A DNA stretch of 64,000 bases from Streptomyces sp. TS71-3 (GCF_018327685.1 NZ_BNEL01000001.1:930001-994000), one strand, 5' to 3'; positions 16,924-25,633 are shown, numbered from the stretch's first letter. Notes: generated from the sequence alone by a model not told the origin. Translations and numbers: made by a program.

Positions 16924-17906
16924 GAGGTTTTCTCAACGAAGATCATTTCAAGATTCCGTTGAGGACGAGTGCGGCACGGGCGATGTCGCCGATCCGGCTG
17001 GGACTGAGCGAGACCTTCTTGAGCGCGCGCCAGCGTTCCTTGAGTTCGGCGGCTGCGCGTTCGCCGAGGGCGCGCAGATCTCTGATCAGGGTGTTCGTGG
17101 TTCGGGTATCGGTGTGGAGGGCTTGCTCAGATCTACCCTGGGGGCGGCGCACCGGGATGTGGATGCCGATTCCGGCGCCGATGTAACCCTTGTCGGCAAG
17201 AGTCGGCAAACCGTCGGCGGCGGCCTTGTACAGAACGGGCAGGACGTGGATACGGGCCGCTGTGATGTCGGGGGTGGAGCCGGGCTCGACATCGGAGACC
17301 CACAGCGGGGTGCCGTTCGGGGAGGACAGGAACTGCACGTTGCCGCCGAACGCCTTGTGCTTCTGGCTGAACCACAGGTCGTTGCCGTTGTCGCGGACGC
17401 CGGCGAGACGGTCGGACTCGATGAGTGTGCCGTCCAAAATCACGTGCGTCATTCCTTCCCGCCGGCAGCGGTTCAGGACGTCGTGCAAGTCGGGGGCTTG
17501 GGCGGCCAGCGCGTCGATGCCTTCGTGGAGGTAGCGGTAGCCGGTGGCCTGGGAGACCCCGGCGTCGCGGGCCAGACAGTGCACGCACGCCTGCTCGCGG
17601 AACCAGCGCAGCACCAGCACGGCCTGACGGAACGGACCCAGCGCCCGCGACCCCCGCGGAGTGCCCAACCGTCGCCGGTGGGCGGCCAGCAGTCGTGAAA
17701 GGTGATCCACGACATGGCGCGGAACATCGAGCGTGGCAACATAGGTGACCAACGTGAAGCCTCTGGTGGGTCGGACGAGTTCTTGTGGTGAGACCTGTCC
17801 TACCAGGGGCTTTACGTCTGCTCACGACCAGGATGAGTTCGTCCGATCCACCCCGAGGCGAGCGGTTCACAACGCTTCGCGAAGATCATTTCTCTGAGAA
17901 AACCTC
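16924..17906 (-). mobile_element. IS5-family insertion sequence (ISL2-like) inside the intron ORF
   Basis: 983 bp bounded by inverted repeats GAGGTTTTCTCA (left, 16924) and its complement TGAGAAAACCTC (right, ending 17906). The flanking trinucleotides are AAT and ACT, an imperfect ANT duplication; ANT is the target type known for the ISL2 group of IS5. A second, internal inverted repeat (GGTGGGTCGGACGAGTTC at ~17765 against its near-complement at ~17832) lies between the transposase start and the right end. The transposase appears intact, so the element may still be active. Confidence 0.85.
16943..17752 (-). CDS. IS5-family DDE transposase
   Basis: 269 aa and apparently complete. An N-terminal helix-turn-helix (residues ~20-75, VSQATGYRYLHEGID) is followed by a DDE catalytic domain. 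The first Asp is in VILDGTLIESDR, the second in PTLADKGYIGAG, and the Glu probably in AAELKERWR. This is the DDE_Tnp_4/IS5 type common in actinomycetes. It lies on the strand opposite to the intron protein it interrupts. The ORF almost fills the element, leaving ~19 bp before the left repeat and ~154 bp before the right one, where its promoter should be. Confidence 0.92.
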   Translation of the reverse strand: MVTYVATLDVPRHVVDHLSRLLAAHRRRLGTPRGSRALGPFRQAVLVLRWFREQACVHCLARDAGVSQATGYRYLHEGIDALAAQAPDLHDVLNRCRREGMTHVILDGTLIESDRLAGVRDNGNDLWFSQKHKAFGGNVQFLSSPNGTPLWVSDVEPGSTPDITAARIHVLPVLYKAAADGLPTLADKGYIGAGIGIHIPVRRPQGRSEQALHTDTRTTNTLIRDLRALGERAAAELKERWRALKKVSLSPSRIGDIARAALVLNGILK

Positions 17907-19609
17907 ACTCGGCCAAGGCGGAAGCGTCAGTACGGCGACTGAGGCAGCGCATCTTCGCAGCCGCGCAGGAAGGGGACCTGAAGAAGGTCCGGAACTTGCA
18001 GAAGCTGATGCTGCGGTCCCACTCGAACACGCTCGTGAGCGTGAAGCGGGTGACGCAGCAGAGCACAGGCCGTCGGACGGCTGGGATCGACCGGGAACGA
18101 GCCCTCACTCCTGGTGAGCGGGGGCGGCTGGCTGCCGAGCTCGCCACGGAGCAGAGTCCGGGAAGCCCCTTGCCGGTTCGGCGCGTGTACATTCCAAAAG
18201 CCAACGGAAAGCAGCGCCCCTTGGGTATTCCGGTCATCCGCGACCGGGTACGCCAGGCCCGCGTCAAGAATGCGCTGGAACCCGAATGGGAAGCTCGGTT
18301 CGAGCAACGAAGCTACGGCTTCCGCCCCGGCCGGGGCTGCCATGACGCGATCGGCGCCATATTCATCATCGCAGGACGGAAACGGGCCAGGCGATTATGG
18401 GTGCTCGATGCGGACCTGACAGCGGCATTCGACCGCATTTCACACGACCACCTGATGAACCCCCTCGGGGATTTCCCGGCACGGGACGCGATCCGAGGAT
18501 GGCTTAAAGCGGGAGTGATGGATCGCGGACGGTTCTCGTCCACCGAGGAGGGAACTCCTCAGGGCGGTGTAATCAGCCCGTTGCTGCTCAACGTGGCCTT
18601 GCACGGAATGGAGACGGCGGCCGGGCATCTCACAGGGGGACGCTCCAACAAGTCCCGAAGAGAGGCGCCTGTACTGGTCCGGTACGCGGACGACTTCGCT
18701 GTGTTCTGTCACAGTGAAGAGGAAGCGCGCCGGACCAAGGAGCGGTTGTCTGAGTGGATGATCCCGCGCGGGGTCGCCTTCAACGAGGAGAAGACGTCCG
18801 TTGTCCACCTTGAAGAAGGATTCGACTTCCTCGGGTTCAACATCAGGAGATACAACGGCACCCTGTTGATCAAGCCGAGCAAGGCGGCTGTAAGAGGGTC
18901 CGGGAACGGCTCCGCAGTGAAGTGATCGGCCTGCGAGGGGCGAACGCTGGTGCTGTGGTGAGAAAGCTCAACCCGATCATCAAAGGTTGGGCAACTTATT
19001 ACCGGACAGTGGTGTCCAAGGAGACCTTCAAATCCCTGGACTTCTATGTGTGGAAGCTCACGCAGAAATGGGTCAAGCACTCCCACTCGAACAAACCGAA
19101 GAGCTGGCGCTTGGCCAGGTACTACGGTGCTTTCAACTCGACCCGGGAGGACCAGTGGGTGTTCGGTGACCGGAATTCCGGCACCTACCTCTACAAGTTC
19201 AACTGGACCAGAATTGTCCGGCACGTGATCGTCAAGGAAGGCAAATCCCCCGACGATCCATCGCTGACCGATTATTGGGCGAACCGCCGACGCAAAAGGA
19301 TGCCCGGGACCGCCGACAGGTGGACCATCACCCTCGCATCCCGCCAGAAGGGGATCTGCCCGCTGTGCGAACAGCCACTGATCCCCGACGCCGAGTACAC
19401 ACCAGACAACCCCCGAGAGTGGGCCGCCTGGTTCTCGGCATCGATGAAGCCGCTGCACAAGCACCACTTCATCTACAGGCGCGACGGTGGATCGGACGGG
19501 CGGACAAATCTTCGCCTCGTACACGCCGAATGTCACCGCCAGCACCACGCTGGCGACCACAGAAGGGCCAAGCAAGATGACCGACCCGCGTGACTCCAGG
19601 GGCCCGCTT

Positions 19610-19685
19610 GAGCCGGATGCGGTGAACAGCCGCACGTCCGGTTCTGAGGGGGCCGGGGGGCGGCGACGCCCTCCGGCTACCCGAC
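19610..19685 (+). ncRNA. Group II intron domains V and VI
   Basis: Domain V is the hairpin from GAGCCGGATGCGG to CCGCACGTCCGGTTC (19610-19644), with the AGC-type catalytic strand at its 5' side. Domain VI is GCCGGGGGGCG ... CGCCCTCCGGC, followed by TACCCGAC. The unpaired A at 19679 is seven nucleotides from the 3' end, the normal branch-point spacing. Both domains look intact even though the protein is not. Confidence 0.88.
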
Positions 19686-20281
19686 TGAGCGCACTCACCG
19701 TCGACCACTCGACGGCCCACGGTCACGAGTGGGACGACCTGGTCCGTATCTGGGAGGAGACGGACGCACCCGAGGGCTGCACGGTGGAGATCATCGAGGG
19801 AATCGTCACCGTGACGCCACCGCTGTCCAACGCGCACAACGACATTGCTGACTGCGTACAGCGTCGCTTGTATCAGGTCGTTCCCGAGGATTGGGGCGTG
19901 TATGCGACGCAGGGCACCGCGTTCCCGTTGAAGGACGGGCTCTACGTGCCGGATCTGGTCGCGGTGCCACGAGCCGTGCTGCGAGCAGAAGGCGGCAACT
20001 ACATCCCCGCCACCACCGCCGAACTCGTCGTCGAGATCACCTCGAAGTCCAACGCCTCCACGGACCGCATCACCAAGGCCGCCGCCTACGCCTCCGCAGG
20101 AATCCCCCTGTACCTCCTCATCGACGCCTGGGCCCCGGGCGGCCCCACCGTCACCCTCTACGGAGAGCCCAAGGCGGACGTCTACCGGGTGCTCACCGCC
20201 GGCAAGTTCGGAGACACGATCAAGCTCCCCGAACCCTTCGGCCTGGATCTCGACACCAGCATCTTCCCCACGAGCGGCTGA
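19686..20281 (+). CDS. Uma2-family (DUF820) endonuclease-like protein, start codon split by intron
   Basis: 198 aa if the intron is removed: A16167 joins TG at 19686, then SALTVDHSTAHGHEWDDL. Uma2 proteins share a restriction-endonuclease-like PD-(D/E)xK fold. Here the Asp is in LYVPDLVAVPR (near residue 88) and the Glu/Lys pair in ELVVEITSKSN (near 118). Hundreds of paralogues occur in some Streptomyces; their function is not settled. Without splicing the ribosome site is 3.5 kb away, and an in-frame reading from within the intron would attach intron-derived residues. It is convergent with the next small gene. Confidence 0.85.
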
Positions 20282-20299
20282 TGGGTGAGGTGCTCGTCG

Positions 20300-20575
20300 T
20301 CACCGGTTGAAGGCCTCGTTCAGGTGTTCATCGGTACGGGTGGCCAGGTCGGCCGGGCCGTCGAAGAGGTCCCAGTCGGGTGTTCGGGGATCGTCCCCGA
20401 TGGTTCCGGAGGGCAGTCGCAGGGCACCGGCTGCCCACTCGATGGCGAGACTCTCCGGCGTCCTCCCCAGTACCGCCGCCAGGTCACGCAAGAGTGCCGC
20501 CTCGCTCCCGGTGACGGTGACCTTCGCGGTGATCTCCTCCGGACCGTGCGGCACGTCGGCAGGCTGGTCACTCAT
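20300..20575 (-). CDS. Small protein of unknown function
   Basis: 91 aa. AAGGAG lies ~11 nt upstream of the ATG. After an acidic N-terminus, a strand-like ITAKVTVTGSE is followed by two predicted helices (ALLRDLAAVLGRTPESLAIEWAAGAL), then an acidic tail with DWDLFDGPADLATRTDEHLNEAF. The beginning is reminiscent of ribbon-helix-helix or antitoxin-like proteins, but no motif is decisive. It ends 18 bp from the stop of the Uma2 gene, facing it. No toxin partner is visible next to it. Coding bias supports a real gene. Confidence 0.6.
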   Translation of the reverse strand: MSDQPADVPHGPEEITAKVTVTGSEAALLRDLAAVLGRTPESLAIEWAAGALRLPSGTIGDDPRTPDWDLFDGPADLATRTDEHLNEAFNR

Positions 20576-20718
20576 GACGGGGCGGCTCCTTCTTGGGGGG
20601 ATACCTCACCATGGTGCACACAATCCGTGCAATGCAGTGCTGCCGCGGACCTTGGGGACTCGTTCGGGTGACCGTGGCCCGTGACCTCACCTTGGGATCG
20701 ACCACCACCACCAGGCCG

Positions 20719-21105
20719 ATGACATACCCGCCCCCGCCCGGTCTACCCGGTGTGGATGCCCTCACCCCAGCCCCGCTGGTCCTGCCCGAGCGTGCCGGGC
20801 CCGACGAACTGGCCCGGCTCTGTGCCGTCGTGCGTGCCCGGCTGGAGGTGGCGCGGGGAGGGGTGGTCGTGTGCGATGCACGGGCGGTCCGGGGCGCGGG
20901 GCTGGAGGCCGTCGAGATGCTGGCCCGCCTTGAGCTTGCCGCGCGGCGTGCCGGGGGCCGGATCCGGATCCGGGGCGCCGCGCCCGGGCTGCGCGCGCTG
21001 TTAGCCCTGGTCGGCCTCCGCTTCGAGATGGAGCGGGAGACCGAAGGCGGGGAAGAGCCGGGCGGTGTCCAGGAACGAGGTGAGGCCGGTGATCCGCCCC
21101 TCTGA
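20719..21105 (+). CDS. STAS-domain protein
   Basis: 128 aa from ATG 20719; the frame is open further upstream but with poor codon usage. The body (LVLPERAGPDELARLC ... VVVCDARAVRGAGLEAVEMLARLELAARRAGGRI ... LRALLALVGL) follows the strand-helix pattern of STAS domains, as in anti-anti-sigma factors and MlaB-like proteins. The usual phosphorylatable Ser after the D is not obvious (DARAVRGAGLEAV). The last ~105 nt overlap the 3' end of the convergent sigma-factor gene. A role in partner switching is possible but unproven. Confidence 0.65.
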   Translation: MTYPPPPGLPGVDALTPAPLVLPERAGPDELARLCAVVRARLEVARGGVVVCDARAVRGAGLEAVEMLARLELAARRAGGRIRIRGAAPGLRALLALVGLRFEMERETEGGEEPGGVQERGEAGDPPL

Positions 21106-22008
21106 CATTTCGAGGACCTGCAACGCCCATGCGTCGTGCCCCGGCCCGCTCGTGCTGCGGCGGTACTGGCCGAAGGCCGGCGTGCCGTTCGCCACGGTGG
21201 GCAGCAGGCGCGAGCCGCGGCAGCCCGCACCCTTGCCGAGCATCCACGCCTCGATCTCGCCCGGGCCGCGCAGCCACAGGTCGTACGGCGGCATGGACAG
21301 CACGGCGTCCTCGTGGAGGAGCGCGGTCAGCTCCTTCATGTCGTAGCCCTCGAAGGCGCGGACATAGCGCTCCAGGAGCTTCTGCTGCTCCTCGTCCATC
21401 GGCTTGAGGGGCTCGCTGTCCTTGACGCGGGCCGCGGCGAGGGTGGCGCGGGCGCGCTGGAGGGCGCTGTTCACCGAGGCGACCGAGGTCTCCAGCAGCT
21501 CCGCGACCTCGCCGGCCCGCCAGGCCAGCACCTCCCGCAGGATCAGCACGGAGCGCTGCTTCGGCGGCAGGTGCTGGAGCGCCGCGACGAACGCCAGCCG
21601 CACCGACTCGCGGGCCACCGCCTCCTGCGCGGGGTCCGCCGAGGAGGGCAGCACGCGGCCGTCGGCCACGGGTTCGAGCCAGGTCGGCTCCGGGCGCTCC
21701 TTGAGCACCGCGGTCGCGGCGGCCCCCGGCTCGGTGAGGTCCATGGGGCGGGCCCTTCGGTTCCCTGCGCTGAGGTGGTCGAGGCAGACGTTGTTCGCGA
21801 TGCGGTAGAGCCAGGAGCGCAGCGAGGAGCGGCCCTCGAAGCGGTCGTACCCGCGCCAGGCGCGCACCATGGTGTCCTGCACCGCGTCCTCCGCCTCGAA
21901 GGACGAGCCGAGCATGCGGTAGCAGTAGCCCGTCAGCTCCGTGCGGTACTGCTCCAGGCGCCTGTCGAGGTCAGCCTCGTCTGTCGTCGTAGCCGTCATG
22001 TCGCTCAT
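21001..22008 (-). CDS. ECF sigma factor with C-terminal SnoaL-like domain
   Basis: 335 aa. Sigma region 2 is at about residues 24-90 (YRMLGSSFEAEDAVQDTMVRAWR, FEGRSSLRSWLYRIANNVCLD). Region 4 is at about 130-195 (LPPKQRSVLILREVLAWRAGEVAELL, SVASVNSALQRARATL). The remaining ~135 residues form a SnoaL/NTF2-like domain (LLERYVRAFEGYDMKELTALLHEDAVLSMPP). This matches the TIGR02960 (SigX5, ECF56-like) class, in which the C-terminal domain rather than an anti-sigma factor is thought to control activity; accordingly no anti-sigma gene is next to it. Start may be 22008 or the ATG nine bases downstream. Its 3' end overlaps the convergent STAS gene. Confidence 0.88.
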   Translation of the reverse strand: MSDMTATTTDEADLDRRLEQYRTELTGYCYRMLGSSFEAEDAVQDTMVRAWRGYDRFEGRSSLRSWLYRIANNVCLDHLSAGNRRARPMDLTEPGAAATAVLKERPEPTWLEPVADGRVLPSSADPAQEAVARESVRLAFVAALQHLPPKQRSVLILREVLAWRAGEVAELLETSVASVNSALQRARATLAAARVKDSEPLKPMDEEQQKLLERYVRAFEGYDMKELTALLHEDAVLSMPPYDLWLRGPGEIEAWMLGKGAGCRGSRLLPTVANGTPAFGQYRRSTSGPGHDAWALQVLEMSEGRITGLTSFLDTARLFPAFGLPLHLEAEADQG

Positions 22009-22184
22009 CGCCCACCCCTGTGGCCTCTCCCGTGTGCGAGCCCTGCCGCGCCGCGGGCGGTCCGCGGTGCCTTCGAATCCGTACCGCGGAAGCTACAGCA
22101 GCCCACTGACAACGGCCCCCGACGTGGGACATCCCGGTGCGGACGCGACACATCCCCCTGCGGAGAGGTGCAGGGGGCGCGTCC

Positions 22185-23711
22185 TCAGTGCGCCGAGGGA
22201 GCCGGGCCGCCCACCTGGTGGCGGCGTGCCGCCCGCGTGCCGAGGAGGGTGATCACGGCGACGCCCGCGACGGCCAGCAGCCCGAGGGCCACCATGCCGC
22301 TCCAGCCCGCCGCGCGGAAGGCGATCGCGCCGAGCGCGCTGCCCGCGCTGGAGCCGATGTAGTAGCCCGACTGGTACAGCGCGGAGGCCTGCGCGCGGCC
22401 GTGCTGCGCCGTCCGGCTGACCGCGGAGGACGCGACCGCGTGGCCCGCGAAGAAGCCGGCCGTGATGAGGACCAGGCCCAGCAGCACCGCCGGCAGCGAG
22501 TCCGCCAGCGACACCAGCAGCCCGGCCGCCGTGGTGCCCGCGGCCAGGTAGAGCGCGCCACGCCGGCCCAGCCGGTTCACGAGCCGTCCGGCCGCCGCGG
22601 AGGAGCCCGTGCCGACCAGGTAGATCACGAAGACGGATCCGATGAGGCCCTGCGGGAGGGAGAACGGCGCGTCGCTCAGGCGGTAGGCGATGACGGTGTA
22701 CGAGCCGCCGAAGACCATCATGAAGAGCGCACCGATGGCGTACAGCCGCCGCAGCAGGGGGTTCGCCAGGTGGTCGCGGACGGCACGCACCAGCGCCCGG
22801 GCGTCGACGGCGGCCTCGGCCCCGGCCGGGGAGGTACCGCGCGCCGGCGCGCCCCCGGAGCGCCCGGCCCCCGCGGCGCGCCCCCGCCGCGGCGCGGGCA
22901 GCAGCACCCGGAACAGCGCCGCGCACACCAGCGCGATCAGCCCGATCGCGCCGACCGCCCACCGCCAGCCCCACTCCTGGGCGATCCAGCCCGAGATGAT
23001 GCGGCCGCTCATGCCGCCGATGCTGTTGCCCGCGACGAACAGCCCCACCGCGGCGACCAGCGCCTTCGGCCTGACCTCCTCCGCGAGGTAGGCCATGGCG
23101 GACGCCGGCAGCCCCGCCAGCGCCGCACCCTGCGCGGCCCGCAGCGCCACCAGCACCCCGATCGACGGCGCGAACGGCACCAGCAGTCCCACCACCACCG
23201 CGACGGCCAGGGACGCGGTCATCACCGTCCGCCGCCCGCCTCCGCGGCCCGAGGGACGGTGCCGCCAGCGCTCGGACAGCATGCTCAGCGGCAGCACGGC
23301 CAGCGCCAGGGCGCCGGTCGCCGCCGAGACGGTCCAGGCCGCCGTGCTCTCGCCCGCCCCGAACTCCTGCGAGAGCAGCGGCAGGAGCGCCTGCGTGGAG
23401 TAGAGCATCGCGAACGTCGCGACGCCCGCCAGGAACAGCGCCACGCTCACCCTGCGGTACCCGGGCGTGCCCGGCGCGAGCCGCTCGTCACCGCCCGCCG
23501 CGCCGTCGCCGGGGGAGGCGGAGTGCTCAGGAGAGACGGAACGCTCAGGGGCGATGGAACGTTCAGAGGCGGCGGAACGCTCGGCGGCGACGGAGTGTTC
23601 GTGGGCGGCGGAAGGCTCGGCTGCGACGGCGTGTTCGTGAGCGAGGGAACGCTCGGGAACGCGGGAAACGGAGGCGCCGGCGACCGGCGCACCGGAATCA
23701 GCAGCAGGCAT
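22185..23711 (-). CDS. MFS exporter (YnfM-like)
   Basis: 508 aa from ATG 23711, which has GAGG seven nt upstream. Twelve hydrophobic helices follow a ~75-residue hydrophilic N-terminus. That N-terminus is made of degenerate repeats (SAAHEHSVAAERSAASERS...), an unusual extension for this family. Family signs are the helix-2/3 loop LSERWRHRPSGRGGGRR and LRAAQGAALAGLPASAMAYLAEE near 175. It is divergent from a LysR-type regulator with an 62-bp start-to-start gap, the classic arrangement for regulator-controlled efflux. Substrate unknown. Confidence 0.88.
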   Translation of the reverse strand: MPAADSGAPVAGASVSRVPERSLAHEHAVAAEPSAAHEHSVAAERSAASERSIAPERSVSPEHSASPGDGAAGGDERLAPGTPGYRRVSVALFLAGVATFAMLYSTQALLPLLSQEFGAGESTAAWTVSAATGALALAVLPLSMLSERWRHRPSGRGGGRRTVMTASLAVAVVVGLLVPFAPSIGVLVALRAAQGAALAGLPASAMAYLAEEVRPKALVAAVGLFVAGNSIGGMSGRIISGWIAQEWGWRWAVGAIGLIALVCAALFRVLLPAPRRGRAAGAGRSGGAPARGTSPAGAEAAVDARALVRAVRDHLANPLLRRLYAIGALFMMVFGGSYTVIAYRLSDAPFSLPQGLIGSVFVIYLVGTGSSAAAGRLVNRLGRRGALYLAAGTTAAGLLVSLADSLPAVLLGLVLITAGFFAGHAVASSAVSRTAQHGRAQASALYQSGYYIGSSAGSALGAIAFRAAGWSGMVALGLLAVAGVAVITLLGTRAARRHQVGGPAPSAH

Positions 23712-23737
23712 ACCTCGAACGTACGGGCGTCCACTTG

Positions 23738-23752
23738 ATGCGTCCAATGCAT
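23738..23752. promoter_or_regulatory. Candidate LysR-type operator in the MFS/LysR divergent gap
   Basis: ATGCGTCCAATGCAT has ATGC and GCAT arms separated by seven bases, giving a T-N11-A-like dyad in the short gap between the exporter and its divergent regulator. Position and symmetry fit an autoregulatory LysR site. Confidence 0.5.
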
Positions 23753-23773
23753 GAAACTGCTTCAATCGATCAC

Positions 23774-24727
23774 ATGACGCATGACAGCAGGTCGGGGCCG
23801 CGAGTGCACTCCACAGGTGATCCGGAAGACATCGTGACGCTGCTGGCGCCCCGGCTCGCGCAGTTCGCCGGCGTCGCGCGCAGGGAGCACGTGACCCGTG
23901 CCGCGCAGGAGATGCGGATCCCGCAGTCCACGCTCTCCCGCGCCCTCGCCCGCCTCGAACGGGACCTGGGCGTCGACCTGTTCACCCGCCGCGGCCGTGC
24001 GCTCTCGCTCACCCCGGCGGGACGCACCTTCCTGGCCTCCGTCGAGCGCGCGCTCGGGGAGGTGGAGCGCGCCGCGGAGGCCGTGCGGGCCGACGCCGAC
24101 CCCGCCACGGGCAAGGTCGCCTTCGGGTTCCTGCACACCATGGGCTCCGAGACGGTGCCCGGCCTGATCAGGGCGTTCCGCGCCGACCACCCGGGGATCC
24201 GCTTCAGCCTGGTGCAGAACTACGGCGAGGCCATGCTGGAGCGGCTGCGGGCCGGGGAGCTGGACCTGTGCCTGACCTCACCGGTGCCGAGCGAGCCCGG
24301 CCTGGTCGCCACCCGGCTCGACGAGCAGCGGCTGCACCTCGTCGTGCCCGACGACCACCGGCTCGCCGGACGCAGGCGGGTCAGGCTCGCCGAGGCCGCC
24401 GACGAGGCCTTCGTGACGCTGGAGCCGGGCTACGGCATGCGGCGCATCGCGGACGACCTGTGCCGGGCGGCGGGGTTCAGGCCCCGGATCGCGTTCGAGG
24501 GGGAGGAGACGGAGACGTTGCGCGGGCTGGTCGCCGCGGGGCTGGGCGTGGCGCTGCTGCCGCCGCCCCCGGTGCCCCGCCCGGGCGTGGCCGAACTGAC
24601 CGTCAGCGCCCCGCGCGCGGCCCGCGAGATCGGCGTCGCCTGGCTGGAGGGCCGCGAGGACACGCCCCCGGTGGCCGCCTTCAAACGCTTCCTGCTGTCC
24701 CGCAGGGACCGCCTGCTGCCCCGCTGA
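23774..24727 (+). CDS. LysR-family transcriptional regulator
   Basis: 317 aa from ATG 23774. The start is uncertain: a GTG at 23834 preceded by GGAAG would give a shorter protein still containing the whole DNA-binding domain. The winged helix spans about residues 20-80 (HVTRAAQEMRIPQSTLSRALARLERDLGVDLFTRRG). The substrate-binding domain follows from about residue 105 (FGFLHTMGSETVPGLIRAFRA ... LRAGELDLCLTSP ... LVAAGLGVALLPPP). Divergent transcription from the MFS exporter indicates that it controls that gene, and a dyad lies in the shared promoter. The inducer is unknown. Confidence 0.9.
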   Translation: MTHDSRSGPRVHSTGDPEDIVTLLAPRLAQFAGVARREHVTRAAQEMRIPQSTLSRALARLERDLGVDLFTRRGRALSLTPAGRTFLASVERALGEVERAAEAVRADADPATGKVAFGFLHTMGSETVPGLIRAFRADHPGIRFSLVQNYGEAMLERLRAGELDLCLTSPVPSEPGLVATRLDEQRLHLVVPDDHRLAGRRRVRLAEAADEAFVTLEPGYGMRRIADDLCRAAGFRPRIAFEGEETETLRGLVAAGLGVALLPPPPVPRPGVAELTVSAPRAAREIGVAWLEGREDTPPVAAFKRFLLSRRDRLLPR

Positions 24728-24769
24728 CGGCACGGGGCCCGCCCTCGGAGCCCCCGAACCCCCGCCCCC

Positions 24770-25537
24770 TCAGCGCACCTTCGTCGCCCGCCGCGGCGCC
24801 CCGCTGAACCCGGAGGCCAGCGGCATCCGCAGGCCGAGCGGCGGCGGCGCGGCGAGCGCGTCCTGCACCGGGCGCGAGAACGGGTGCCCGAACATCGTCC
24901 CCAGCGCGAAGTCCGTGGTCAGCGCGGTGATCTCGGAACGGTACTGGCGCAGCCCGTGCCCGTCGGAGTGCACCTCGAAGCGGCACACGTCGCGGTTGGC
25001 CTTCTTCGCGCGCGCGGCCAGCCGGAAGGACAACTCCGGGTCCGTGCGCTGGTCGTTGGTGCCGTGCACGATCAGCACGTGCCGTCCCGAGAGCTGCTTG
25101 ACCGGCTCCGGGGACGCGGCGACGTCGTCCTCGGGCAGCCAGGGGGCCAGCGCCACCACGGCCTCGACGGCGTCGTGCCCGCCCGCGTGCAGCGCCGCCC
25201 GGCCGCCCATGCCGGCGCCCACCAGGCAGATCGGCACGTCACCGTAGCGCCGCACGCACTCGTCGGCGGCCCGGAACGCGTCCTGCGCGAGCTGTGCCTG
25301 GGCGCCGTTCCAGCCCCGGTAGCGGTAGTGCACGACGTGCGCGGTCAGGCCCTCCATGCGGCCCGCGTGGACGAGCGTGCGGCCGAGCAGGCCCAGGGAC
25401 AGCGAGGCGAGCGGCGGGGGCCTGCGGCCGGAGACCTCCGCGCCGCGCGGCAGCAGCAGCACCACGCCCCCCACCGTTCTCGGCTCGGATCCGATCGCCC
25501 TCCCCAGCCTGGGCCCCGGCGTCGCTTGCTCTGCCAT
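24770..25537 (-). CDS. Alpha/beta-hydrolase-fold protein lacking the nucleophile serine
   Basis: 255 aa. The fold is recognisable: [10 protein letters not shown] near 24, HYRYRGWNG, the nucleophile elbow [16 protein letters not shown] near 107, the acid-residue loop [11 protein letters not shown] near 157 and the His loop [10 protein letters not shown] near 190. The elbow should read G-x-S-x-G, but its central residue is Gly (GAGMGG), so the usual catalytic Ser is absent while Asp and His remain. It could be a non-catalytic binding protein or use another chemistry. It is divergent from adenosine deaminase. Many streptomycete relatives are annotated simply as alpha/beta hydrolases. Confidence 0.75.
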   Translation of the reverse strand: MAEQATPGPRLGRAIGSEPRTVGGVVLLLPRGAEVSGRRPPPLASLSLGLLGRTLVHAGRMEGLTAHVVHYRYRGWNGAQAQLAQDAFRAADECVRRYGDVPICLVGAGMGGRAALHAGGHDAVEAVVALAPWLPEDDVAASPEPVKQLSGRHVLIVHGTNDQRTDPELSFRLAARAKKANRDVCRFEVHSDGHGLRQYRSEITALTTDFALGTMFGHPFSRPVQDALAAPPPLGLRMPLASGFSGAPRRATKVR

Positions 25538-25621
25538 GACAGAACAGTGTCAGAAGCAGTGGTGTACGCGACCCGTCCGCACGATCACTGTTACGTATCG
25601 ACCCGTTGTCCGCTCATCGGT

Positions 25622-25633
25622 CTACGCGCGTAG
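25622..25633 (+). promoter_or_regulatory. Nucleoside-regulon operator, copy 2
   Basis: CTACGCGCGTAG is a perfect 12-bp palindrome whose last bases run into the ribosome site (GTAGGAG) of adenosine deaminase, seven nt before the ATG. Repressor binding here would block transcription start or early elongation. Confidence 0.78.

Larger units (their letters stand above)
16824..19593 (+). pseudogene. Group II intron-encoded reverse transcriptase/maturase/HNH protein, doubly disrupted
   Basis: The first 33 codons (from ATG 16824 to GAA 16922, ...QAWHSIE) are cut by the IS. Coding resumes after 17906; removing the IS and one 3-bp duplication rejoins ...HSIE-SAKAEASVRR in frame. Reverse transcriptase blocks follow: RRVYIPKANGKQRPLGIP, YGFRPGRGCHDAI, a DADL..AFDRISH block, EGTPQGGVISPLL and the catalytic YADDF. 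At about 18890-18892 one base is missing (GCT-GT-AAG), throwing the frame into TGA at 18925. The maturase X domain (LNPIIKGWATYYR) and the C-terminal HNH nuclease (CPLC ... HHFIYRRDGG ... CHRQHH) continue in the other frame to 19593. Both lesions inactivate the protein. Confidence 0.9.
16168..19685 (+). mobile_element. Group II intron, inserted in a start codon and itself carrying an IS
   Basis: The 5' boundary is GTGCG (consensus GUGYG) at 16168. The 3' end is a domain V/VI pair ending ...CTACCCGAC at 19685 with a candidate branch-point A at 19679. The length is 3518 bp, of which 983 bp is an inserted IS element, leaving about 2.5 kb, the usual size. It encodes a reverse transcriptase-maturase-HNH protein, now broken. 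Its 5' ribozyme part (16168-16820) has no gene. CGGCGG at 16432-16437 could be part of EBS1, since it pairs with CCGCC of the 5' exon; this is tentative. Splicing would rebuild the Uma2 ATG. Mobility should be lost unless a related maturase acts in trans. Confidence 0.9.

Noticed and set aside
16924..17906. Perfect target-site duplication for the IS
   Set aside because: The flanks are AAT and ACT, so the duplication is imperfect; I report it as ANT-type with one mismatch rather than exact.
18890..18925. Programmed frameshift in the intron protein
   Set aside because: There is no slippery heptamer or downstream structure; a simple one-base loss explains it.
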